A stretch of DNA of 54,042 bases from Candidatus Blautia intestinavium (GTDB taxonomy: Bacteria; Bacillota; Clostridia; Lachnospirales; Lachnospiraceae): the NCBI GenBank assembly GCA_019113745.1, contig DXGV01000007.1, forward strand, positions 1-54,042, given 5' to 3'. Under the pieces are notes generated by a model. That model saw only the letters and a list, made by a program, of their open reading frames with translations, was not told the origin of the DNA and ran no database searches. Positions 26,966 to 34,566 of the stretch are shown piece by piece. The number at the start of each line of letters is the position of its first letter. The first letter of the stretch is position 1. A program made the position numbers and the translations under genes.

Positions 26966-27514
26966 ATGAGCAGCATTGTCATCGCATTACCGAAAATTGA
27001 AGACGCAAAGAAAATCCGCACGATTCTGGAAAGACACGGATTTTCGGTGGCTTCTGTCTGCTCTGCCGCCTCCAATGCCCTGGCAAGCGCTTCCGAGCTG
27101 GAAAGCGGAGTACTGATCTGCGGATACCGGCTGCCGGATATGAACTATCTGGATCTTTCCGAGTGTCTGCCGGGAGGATTTGAAATGCTTCTTCTGGCGT
27201 CAGAGCGGGTGATCTGCGAGGTGCCGGATTCTATTCTTTCTCTTCAGATGCCTCTGAAGACAAGCGATCTGATCAATACGGTCCATATGATCCTGTCCAA
27301 GCAGGAGCGGCGGAGAAAGAAGGAAAAAAAGAGGCCGAAGCCCCGGAGCTGGAAGGAGCAGAATTATATTTCAAACGCGAAAATGATTCTGATGCAGAGA
27401 AACCATCTCAGCGAGGAGGAGGCGTACCGCTATATCCAGAAAAGCAGCATGGACTCCGGGACGAATATGGTGGAAACAGCCCAGATGATCCTGATGCTGT
27501 TTTTTGAAGAGTAA
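26966..27514 (+). CDS. ANTAR-domain antiterminator with pseudo-receiver
   Basis: A 182-residue protein. Residues 1-112 resemble a response-regulator receiver, but the phospho-acceptor Asp is replaced by Gly53 (ICGYRLPD where LLDYRLPD is usual), the conserved Lys is Met95, and the N-terminal acidic pair is missing. A basic linker (residues 112-130) leads to an ANTAR domain at about 135-178, with ILMQRNHLSEEEAY and an MDSGTNMVETA end. ANTAR domains bind hexaloop RNA hairpins and prevent termination. Four matching hairpin-terminator leaders occur in this window. AGAGGAG precedes ATG 26966. Lying between glnA and aspS-gatCAB, it is the likely regulator of the glutamine genes; its signal is unknown. 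Confidence 0.88.
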   Translation: MSSIVIALPKIEDAKKIRTILERHGFSVASVCSAASNALASASELESGVLICGYRLPDMNYLDLSECLPGGFEMLLLASERVICEVPDSILSLQMPLKTSDLINTVHMILSKQERRRKKEKKRPKPRSWKEQNYISNAKMILMQRNHLSEEEAYRYIQKSSMDSGTNMVETAQMILMLFFEE

Positions 27515-27577
27515 AGAAAGAACAAACATATATATGCAACTATAAAAAGCCAAACAACATAATATGGAGGATAAGAA

Positions 27578-28909
27578 ATGGAATTTTTGGACGGAAGATG
27601 GGAGAAAAAAGTAAATACATGGGAAGAGCTTCTGGGAAATTCCCTGCTGAATCAGGAAGCTGTTCTGGAGGGAGCCGTTCACAGTATCCGAAATATGGGT
27701 GATGTGGCTTTTCTTATTTTAAGGAGAAGAGAGGGACTCTTTCAGACAGTTTATGAAAGCGGAAAAGTAAATCTGCCGCTCCATGATCTGAAAGAAGGGA
27801 TGACGCTGCAGGTAAAGGGCTGCCTGCAAAGTGAAGAACGGGCGCCTCACGGAAGAGAACTCCATATCCGGGAGATCACGGTGCTTTCCTGCCCGGCGGA
27901 GCCTCTTCCTCTGGCGATAGATAAATGGAAGCTGGATACCTCTCTGGAAGCAAAACTGAATTTCAGACCCATTGCCCTCAGAAATATCCGGGAACGGTCC
28001 AAATTCAAGATCCAGGAGGGAATCGTGCGGGCGTTCCGGGATTATCTTTACAGTCAGGGCTTTACAGAAATACACACGCCGAAGATCGGCGCGAGAGGAG
28101 CGGAAGGGGGAGCCAATCTTTTCAAATTCAGCTACTTTCACAAACCGGCTGTCCTGGCCCAGAGTCCGCAGTTTTATAAACAGATGATGGTAGGCGTTTT
28201 TGACAGAGTATTTGAGACGGGACCTGTTTTCCGGGCGGAAAAACATAATACAAAGCGCCATCTGAATGAATATACCAGCCTTGATTTCGAGATGGGATAT
28301 ATTGACAGCTTTGAAGAGATCATGGCTATGGAAACAGGATTCCTGCAGTATGCGGCAGCCCTTCTGAAAAAAGAATATGCGAAAGAACTGTCGGTTTTAA
28401 AAATAGAGCTTCCGGAAACGGACAGGATACCGGCTGTACGTTTTGACAGGGCAAAAGAACTTGTATCTAAGAAATACAACAGAAAGATACGCAATCCTTA
28501 TGATCTGGAGCCGGAAGAAGAAGCGTTGATCGGACGGTACTTCAAGGAAGAGTATGATGCGGATTTTGTCTTTGTTACTCACTACCCGTCGAAAAAGCGT
28601 CCTTTTTACGCCATGGACGATCCAGAGGACAACCGATTTACACTGAGCTTTGACCTTCTGTTCCATGGCCTTGAGGTGACGACAGGAGGGCAGAGGATCC
28701 ATGACTATGCCATGCTGAAAGAAAAGATCGCCGCAAGAGGAATGGAAGAAGAGGGAATGGAGCAGTATCTGGATACCTTCAAACATGGAATGCCTCCCCA
28801 CGGCGGTCTTGGGATCGGCCTTGAGAGGCTTACCATGCAGCTTTTGGGAGAAGACAACGTAAGGGAGGCATGCCTGTTCCCGAGAGATATGAACCGGCTG
28901 GAGCCGTAA
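27578..28909 (+). CDS. aspS: nondiscriminating aspartyl-tRNA synthetase, archaeal type
   Basis: A 443-residue class II synthetase of the short archaeal-type AspRS group, lacking the large GAD insertion of ordinary bacterial AspRS. Motif 2 includes FRAE and RHLNEYTSLDFEM, and motif 3 is GGLGIGLERL. In the anticodon-binding OB fold, H35 and P90 occupy positions where discriminating archaeal-type AspRS have Trp and Lys; this pattern is associated with charging both tRNA-Asp and tRNA-Asn. Direct linkage to gatCAB supports the Asp-tRNA-Asn to Asn-tRNA-Asn route. GGAGG precedes ATG 27578. Confidence 0.9.
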   Translation: MEFLDGRWEKKVNTWEELLGNSLLNQEAVLEGAVHSIRNMGDVAFLILRRREGLFQTVYESGKVNLPLHDLKEGMTLQVKGCLQSEERAPHGRELHIREITVLSCPAEPLPLAIDKWKLDTSLEAKLNFRPIALRNIRERSKFKIQEGIVRAFRDYLYSQGFTEIHTPKIGARGAEGGANLFKFSYFHKPAVLAQSPQFYKQMMVGVFDRVFETGPVFRAEKHNTKRHLNEYTSLDFEMGYIDSFEEIMAMETGFLQYAAALLKKEYAKELSVLKIELPETDRIPAVRFDRAKELVSKKYNRKIRNPYDLEPEEEALIGRYFKEEYDADFVFVTHYPSKKRPFYAMDDPEDNRFTLSFDLLFHGLEVTTGGQRIHDYAMLKEKIAARGMEEEGMEQYLDTFKHGMPPHGGLGIGLERLTMQLLGEDNVREACLFPRDMNRLEP

Positions 28910-29037
28910 GGGCATACGCCGACTGAGAATGACATGGAAAATCGCTGAAATTCCGCGGTTTGGAGTTGTATTATCAAGAAAAAGAAAAGGACAGAACTGC
29001 CGGGAAAGGCGGCCTGACAAAAAAGGGAGGATGCAGG

Positions 29038-29331
29038 ATGGCGAAACTTATAGATGATGAAACACTGGATAATGTATGTATCCTGGCCAAGCTTTCTCTG
29101 AATGAAAAAACCAGGGAGAAAGCAAGAGAGGATATGCAGAAAATGCTGGACTATGTGGAAAAGCTCAATGAGCTGGACACAGAAGGAACGGAACCTCTGA
29201 CGCATCTTTTCGGGGATGAGAACGTATTCCGGGAAGATGTGGTGACAAACGGCGACGACAGGGAAGAAATGCTTGCCAATGCGCCGAAGATGAAAGAGGG
29301 GCAGTATCAGGTCCCGAAGACGATTGGATAG
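29038..29331 (+). CDS. gatC: Asp/Glu-tRNA amidotransferase subunit C
   Basis: A 97-residue GatC, the small subunit that clamps GatA to GatB. It shows the typical sequence LAKLSLNEKTREKAREDMQKM and a C-terminal DVVTNGDDREEMLANAP. The frame is open upstream to 28960, but GGGAGG just before ATG 29038 and the family length argue for this start. The gatA gene follows within 41 bp. The 128-bp gap from aspS holds no clear terminator, so aspS-gatCAB is probably one unit. Confidence 0.93.
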   Translation: MAKLIDDETLDNVCILAKLSLNEKTREKAREDMQKMLDYVEKLNELDTEGTEPLTHLFGDENVFREDVVTNGDDREEMLANAPKMKEGQYQVPKTIG

Positions 29332-29372
29332 ATGTGTGTGGAATGAATCAGAAAGTGCAGAGAGACAGTAAA

Positions 29373-30812
29373 ATGGATTTGGAAAAAATGACTGCCCTTG
29401 AACTGGCAGAGAAGATAAAGCAGCGTCAGATCAGCGTGCTGGACGGTGTAAAAACTGTGTTTGCGGAAATTGAAAAAAAGGAAAACCGGATACACGCTTA
29501 TCTTGATATTTATAAAAAAGAGGCCTATGCGAGAGCCAGACAGGTAGAAAAAGGCATTGCGGAGGGAATTTACACAGGACCTCTGGCCGGGGTGCCTGTA
29601 GCGGTAAAGGATAATATCTGCGTAAAAGGAAAAAAGACTACCTGCGCTTCCAGAATGCTGGAAAATTTTGTGCCGCCCTATCAGGCGGAGGCGGTCAGCC
29701 GTCTGGAACAGGCAGGAATGATAGTAATCGGAAAAACAAATATGGACGAGTTCGCCATGGGAAGCACTACGGAAACTTCTGCTTACGGGATTACCAGGAA
29801 TCCCTGGAATACGGATCATGTTCCGGGAGGCTCCTCAGGAGGTTCCTGCGCGGCTGTGGCGGCGGGAGAGGCGTATCTTGCCCTGGGATCAGATACCGGT
29901 GGTTCCATACGACAGCCAAGCTCGTTCTGCGGCGTGACAGGAGTAAAGCCCACCTATGGAACGGTTTCCCGCTACGGCCTGATCGCTTACGCCTCTTCCC
30001 TGGACCAGATCGGCCCTATAGGAAAGAATACTGCAGACTGCGCCGCTCTCCTGGAGGTGATCGCGGGCCGGGATCCGAAAGACAGCACGTCCCTTGACAG
30101 GAAAGATCTTGATTTTTCCGAAGCTATGGATCAGAAAATCACAGGTATGAAATTTGGCATACCGAAGGAATACCTTGCAAAAGGGCTTGACGGAGAAGTA
30201 AAAAACAGTTTTATGGAGGCTCTGAAGATTCTTACCGGACAGGGGGCGATCGTGGAGTTTTTCTCTGTCGATACAATGGAATATATGATCCCCGCCTACT
30301 ATATTATCGCCAGCGCGGAAGCCAGTTCCAATCTGGAACGCTTCGACGGAGTGAAATACGGGTATCGGGCGGCTGATTATGAGGGGCTTCACGATATGTA
30401 TTACAGGACAAGGACAGAGGGCTTCGGCGAAGAGGTAAAGCGCAGGATCATGCTGGGCTCCTTTGTACTGAGCTCCGGGTATTACGACGCCTATTATCTG
30501 AAGGCTCTCCGTGCCAAAGCGCTGATCTGTCAGGAATTTGACCGCGCTTTTGAAAAGTACGATGTGATCCTGGCTCCGGCGGCTCCCCATACAGCTCCGA
30601 AGATCGGGGAAAGCCTGAAGGATCCGCTTTCCATGTATCTGGGAGATATCTATACGGTGGCGGTAAATCTCTGCGGGCTTCCGGCAATTTCCGTTCCCTG
30701 CGGGATGGACAGCAAAGGCCTTCCCATAGGAATACAGATGATCGGAAACCGTTTTGAGGAAAAAAAGATTTTCCGCAGCGCCGCAGCTTTTGAGAGAGGA
30801 GGCCGGGACTGA
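29373..30812 (+). CDS. gatA: Asp/Glu-tRNA amidotransferase subunit A
   Basis: A 479-residue amidase that releases ammonia from glutamine for GatB. With the start at 29373, the Lys-cis-Ser-Ser triad falls at K79, S154 and S178, the same numbering as in well-studied GatA proteins, with the glycine- and serine-rich GGSSGGS at 152-158. Upstream in-frame Met codons at 29334 and 29343 lack good ribosome binding sites; even the chosen site (AGAGAG) is weak, which suggests coupling to gatC. The stop codon overlaps the gatB start by one base. Confidence 0.93.
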   Translation: MDLEKMTALELAEKIKQRQISVLDGVKTVFAEIEKKENRIHAYLDIYKKEAYARARQVEKGIAEGIYTGPLAGVPVAVKDNICVKGKKTTCASRMLENFVPPYQAEAVSRLEQAGMIVIGKTNMDEFAMGSTTETSAYGITRNPWNTDHVPGGSSGGSCAAVAAGEAYLALGSDTGGSIRQPSSFCGVTGVKPTYGTVSRYGLIAYASSLDQIGPIGKNTADCAALLEVIAGRDPKDSTSLDRKDLDFSEAMDQKITGMKFGIPKEYLAKGLDGEVKNSFMEALKILTGQGAIVEFFSVDTMEYMIPAYYIIASAEASSNLERFDGVKYGYRAADYEGLHDMYYRTRTEGFGEEVKRRIMLGSFVLSSGYYDAYYLKALRAKALICQEFDRAFEKYDVILAPAAPHTAPKIGESLKDPLSMYLGDIYTVAVNLCGLPAISVPCGMDSKGLPIGIQMIGNRFEEKKIFRSAAAFERGGRD

Positions 30813-32269
30813 TGAAACAGTATGAAACAGTGATTGGTCTGGAAGTCCATGTAGAGCTTGCCACAAAGACGAAAATTTTCTGCGGATGCTCCACAGAATT
30901 CGGCGGCGCGCCCAATACCCACACCTGTCCGGTGTGTACGGGAATGCCCGGTTCCCTTCCTGTTCTGAACCGACAGGTGGTGGAATTCGCCCTGAAAGCC
31001 GGAATCGCGGCGAACTGCAAGATCCATCAGATGTGCAAATTTGACAGGAAAAATTATTTTTATCCGGATAATCCCCAGAACTATCAGATATCTCAGCTCT
31101 ACCTGCCGATCTGCTACGACGGCTGGGTGGAAATTGAAACGTCCTCCGGAAAAAAGAAAATCCGTATCCACGAAATGCATATGGAGGAGGACGCCGGAAA
31201 GCTGATCCATGACGAATGGGAGGACTGTTCCCTTGTGGACTATAACCGGAGCGGAGTTCCCCTTATCGAAATCGTATCAGAGCCGGATATGAGAAGCTCC
31301 GAGGAAGTGATCGCCTATCTGGAGAAACTGCGCTTTATGATGCAGTATCTGGGCGTTTCAGACTGTAAGCTCCAGGAGGGCTCCATGCGTGCGGACGTGA
31401 ATCTTTCTGTCAGAGAGGCAGGAAGCGAAACATTCGGTACAAGAACGGAGATGAAAAACCTGAACTCCTTTAAAGCGATCGCCCGGGCGATCGAGGGCGA
31501 ACGGGAACGTCAGATCGAACTTCTGGAAGCCGGAAAAAAAGTGATCCAGGAAACAAGGAGATGGGATGACAACAAAGAATCTTCCCATGCCATGCGCTCC
31601 AAAGAGGACGCGAAAGATTACCGCTATTTCCCGGATCCGGATCTGCCGCCTGTCCATATCTCCGATCAGTGGATCGCGAGACTGAAAGAAAGCCAGCCGG
31701 AGCTTCGGGAAGAAAAAATGCTCCGTTATCAGAAGGAATACGGATTATCCGAATATGATTCGGGGATACTGACAGAGACAAGACATCTCGCAAAGCTTTT
31801 TGAGGAGACGGCTGTTCTCTGCGGAAGTCCGAAGAAAGCCGCCAACTGGTTTATGGGAGAAGTGCTGCGTCTGGCAAGGGAAAAGGGAAGAGAGCCGGAA
31901 AAGGTATCCTTTTCGCCGGAACATCTATCCAGCCTGATCGTTATGGTGGAGAAAAAGGAAGTCAGTCCCCAGAATGCAAAGAAAGTTTTTGAAAAAGTCT
32001 TTGACCAGGATATTGATCCTGTAGTATATATAGAAGAGAAGGGTCTGAAAATCGTGGAGGACACCGGACTTCTGGCCAGTACACTGGAAAGAATCCTGGA
32101 AGAAAATCCGGGACCTCTGAACGAACTTCTCGGCGGAAAGGAAAAAGTGTTCGGCTTCTTTGTCGGCAAAATGATGAGAGAGCTGAAAGGAAAGGCAAGT
32201 CCTGACGCCGTAAGAGAGGCTCTGACGAAAGAAATAGAAAGCAGGCGAAAACAATATGGTGACAATTAA
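30812..32269 (+). CDS. gatB: Asp/Glu-tRNA amidotransferase subunit B
   Basis: A 485-residue GatB that activates and amidates misacylated Asp-tRNA-Asn (or Glu-tRNA-Gln). The N-terminal cradle domain carries GLEVHVEL and a Cys-rich zinc site ([18 protein letters not shown]), with the helical and YqeY-like tail domains at the C terminus. TGATG couples it to gatA, and it overlaps the following dapL by 14 bp. Confidence 0.94.
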   Translation: MKQYETVIGLEVHVELATKTKIFCGCSTEFGGAPNTHTCPVCTGMPGSLPVLNRQVVEFALKAGIAANCKIHQMCKFDRKNYFYPDNPQNYQISQLYLPICYDGWVEIETSSGKKKIRIHEMHMEEDAGKLIHDEWEDCSLVDYNRSGVPLIEIVSEPDMRSSEEVIAYLEKLRFMMQYLGVSDCKLQEGSMRADVNLSVREAGSETFGTRTEMKNLNSFKAIARAIEGERERQIELLEAGKKVIQETRRWDDNKESSHAMRSKEDAKDYRYFPDPDLPPVHISDQWIARLKESQPELREEKMLRYQKEYGLSEYDSGILTETRHLAKLFEETAVLCGSPKKAANWFMGEVLRLAREKGREPEKVSFSPEHLSSLIVMVEKKEVSPQNAKKVFEKVFDQDIDPVVYIEEKGLKIVEDTGLLASTLERILEENPGPLNELLGGKEKVFGFFVGKMMRELKGKASPDAVREALTKEIESRRKQYGDN

Positions 32270-33470
32270 CAGAAATTATCTGAAATTGCCGGGAAGCTAT
32301 CTTTTTTCAACAATCGCGAAAAAAGTGGCGGACTATCAGGCAGCGCATCCGGAGGAAAAGATCGTGCGCCTGGGTATCGGAGATGTGACCCAGCCGCTGG
32401 CGCCGGCTATTATTGACGCGCTTCATAAAGCGGTAGATGAAATGGCTCATGCGGAAACCTTTCACGGTTATGCGCCGGATCTTGGATATGAATTTTTAAG
32501 ATCAGCAATTGCAAAAAATGATTATCAGGACAGAGGATGCCAGATCAGCGCAGACGAGATTTTTGTTTCCGACGGAGCAAAAAGCGATTCCGGAAACATC
32601 CAGGAGATCTTCGGGACAGACAATAAGGTGGCTGTCTGCGACCCGGTATATCCGGTATATGTGGACACCAACGTAATGGCGGGCCGTACCGGGGAATATA
32701 ACAAAGAACGGGAAAATTTCGACGGCGTGATCTATATGCCCTGTCTGGAAGAAAACGGATTCCTGCCGGAGCTGCCGAAGGAAACGCCGGATCTGATCTA
32801 TCTGTGTTTTCCCAATAATCCAAGTGGAGCAGCTATTACGAAAGACAAGCTTCAGGAATGGGTGGATTATGCAAACAGAACGGGAGCTGTGATCATTTAT
32901 GACGCGGCATACGAGGCTTATATTACAGAAGAAGGAGTTCCTCACAGCATTTATGAGTGTGAAGGAGCCCGCACCTGCGCCATAGAGCTTCGCAGTTTTT
33001 CCAAAAACGCCGGATTTACCGGAGTCCGTCTCGGCTTTGCTGTAGTCCCCAGGGAACTGAAAAGGGAAGGCGTTTCTCTTCATGACCTTTGGGCGAGACG
33101 TCACGGTACAAAATTCAACGGGGCTCCATATATTGTCCAGAGGGCAGGGGAGGCTGTCTATTCTCCGGAAGGAAAGGCGCAGCTTAAGGAACAGGTGGCA
33201 TACTATATGCGCAACGCCCATTATATATACAACGGACTGAAAGACGCGGGATATTCCGTATCCGGCGGCGTCAATGCTCCGTATATCTGGCTGAAGACAC
33301 CAAAGGGCATGACTTCCTGGGAGTTTTTTGATTATCTTCTGGAAACCGCCCATGTGGTAGGTACTCCCGGCTCCGGCTTCGGCGCCCACGGCGAAGGATA
33401 TTTCCGTCTGACGGCGTTCGGAACCTTTGAAAACACCCGGGAAGCAATCAGGAGGATCCAGGCTCTGTAA
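32256..33470 (+). CDS. dapL: LL-diaminopimelate aminotransferase
   Basis: A 404-residue class I/II aminotransferase of the DapL type. It converts tetrahydrodipicolinate and glutamate directly to LL-diaminopimelate, for lysine and peptidoglycan. K250 in [11 protein letters not shown] is the PLP lysine, and the N-terminal [18 protein letters not shown] is characteristic of DapL. It overlaps gatB and ends the operon before a terminator at 33501. The use of glutamate as amino donor fits the neighbourhood. The organism therefore probably uses the aminotransferase variant of the lysine pathway. Confidence 0.93.
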   Translation: MVTINRNYLKLPGSYLFSTIAKKVADYQAAHPEEKIVRLGIGDVTQPLAPAIIDALHKAVDEMAHAETFHGYAPDLGYEFLRSAIAKNDYQDRGCQISADEIFVSDGAKSDSGNIQEIFGTDNKVAVCDPVYPVYVDTNVMAGRTGEYNKERENFDGVIYMPCLEENGFLPELPKETPDLIYLCFPNNPSGAAITKDKLQEWVDYANRTGAVIIYDAAYEAYITEEGVPHSIYECEGARTCAIELRSFSKNAGFTGVRLGFAVVPRELKREGVSLHDLWARRHGTKFNGAPYIVQRAGEAVYSPEGKAQLKEQVAYYMRNAHYIYNGLKDAGYSVSGGVNAPYIWLKTPKGMTSWEFFDYLLETAHVVGTPGSGFGAHGEGYFRLTAFGTFENTREAIRRIQAL

Positions 33471-33500
33471 AAAGTGTGATGAAAATGGTCTGTTAAACAT

Positions 33501-33533
33501 AGACGGCCCGGCTTATGGCTTGGCCGTCTCTTT
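33501..33533 (+). terminator. terminator after dapL
   Basis: AGACGGCC (33501-33508) pairs with GGCCGTCT (33522-33529), followed by a short CTTT. Confidence 0.75.
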
Positions 33534-33549
33534 GTACGTAAGAATGTAT

Positions 33550-33578
33550 TTGCCTTAACGAAAAATATAACGTATAAT
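33550..33578 (+). promoter_or_regulatory. putative promoter of the HAD hydrolase gene
   Basis: TTGCCT (33550-33555), 17 bp, TATAAT (33573-33578), about 100 bp before ATG 33682. The leader between them shows no strong structure. Confidence 0.5.
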
Positions 33579-33681
33579 AAACAGGAAACAGGAAGACAGC
33601 ATTATCAGGTGTTTCTACGCTTTGAAAACCGGAAAAAGACAGGCGGCATCTGATGAATAGCAGAAAGACAGAAGAGGAAAA

Positions 33682-34488
33682 ATGGATAAAAAAGCAGTAT
33701 TTTTCGACGCGGACGGAACGGTCTGCGATATAAAGAAAGGCGTGCCGGAAAGCGCCATAGAAGCGATCTGCCGCCTTGTGGACAATGGACATGAAGCGTG
33801 GCTCTGTACCGGACGCAGCCGGGCTTTTGTACCGTGGTACCTGGAACAGATTCCTTTTACCGGGATGATCAGCGCCTGCGGAGCTACGATCGAGAAAGAC
33901 GGCCAGAGACTTTTTAATAAGGAGATGCCGGAAGAAGTAGCGGAAAAATCCGTAGAGATCCTGCGCAGGTACGGTCTTGTGCCGGTAATGGAGGGCGCGG
34001 ATTTTATGTACTACGATATGGAGGAATATACTACGGAAGTAAACTGGTACAGGGATCTGATCACAGAGGCTCTGGGCGATAAATGGAAGCCTATCCGTGG
34101 GAATGAGAAACAGATGCACATCAACAAGATCAGCGCGAAGATGCAGGAAGGCTGCGACGACGAGAAGGCCTGCCGGGAGCTGTCCGAATATTATGACGTT
34201 ATCCGCCATGAAAATAATTCTTTTGTGGGAACTACCATAGAATTTGTGCCAAAGGGATACAATAAGGCAGTAGGAATCGCAGCGGTATGCAGGATTTTTG
34301 ATATTCCATGGGAAAATACAGTTGTGTTCGGGGACAGCAACAACGATCTGTCCATGTTTGAATACGCGGCTGTAAAAGTAGCTATGGGAAACGCTTCAAA
34401 GGCGATCATTGATCTTGCCGATTATGTGACGGAGGACATGTTTCACGACGGGATCAAAAAGGGACTGGAGGAACTGCGCCTGATATAA
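33682..34488 (+). CDS. HAD-superfamily (Cof-type) phosphatase
   Basis: A 268-residue haloacid-dehalogenase hydrolase, subclass IIB. Motif I FFDADGT contains D9 and D11, motif II is TGRSR, and the C-terminal motif is VVFGDSNNDLSMF. It dephosphorylates a sugar phosphate or other small phosphorylated metabolite; the substrate is not evident. AGAGGA precedes ATG 33682. The flavodiiron gene follows 78 bp later. Confidence 0.9.
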   Translation: MDKKAVFFDADGTVCDIKKGVPESAIEAICRLVDNGHEAWLCTGRSRAFVPWYLEQIPFTGMISACGATIEKDGQRLFNKEMPEEVAEKSVEILRRYGLVPVMEGADFMYYDMEEYTTEVNWYRDLITEALGDKWKPIRGNEKQMHINKISAKMQEGCDDEKACRELSEYYDVIRHENNSFVGTTIEFVPKGYNKAVGIAAVCRIFDIPWENTVVFGDSNNDLSMFEYAAVKVAMGNASKAIIDLADYVTEDMFHDGIKKGLEELRLI

Positions 34489-34566
34489 GGTTTTTGTATA
34501 CGAGCGCTATGGCGGAACGGGTAAGACGCATAAAAAAACAGAACAAAAAGAAAGAGAGGGACGATT

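Noticed and set aside
27540-27555. A target for the possible TldR guide (shared TATAAAAAG)
   Set aside because: Nine A/T-rich bases match by chance too easily, and the guide start is not known.
28910-29037. A further hexaloop leader before gatC (GGGAAAGGCGG)
   Set aside because: AAAGGC is present, but the flanks (GG and GG) do not pair and no terminator follows.
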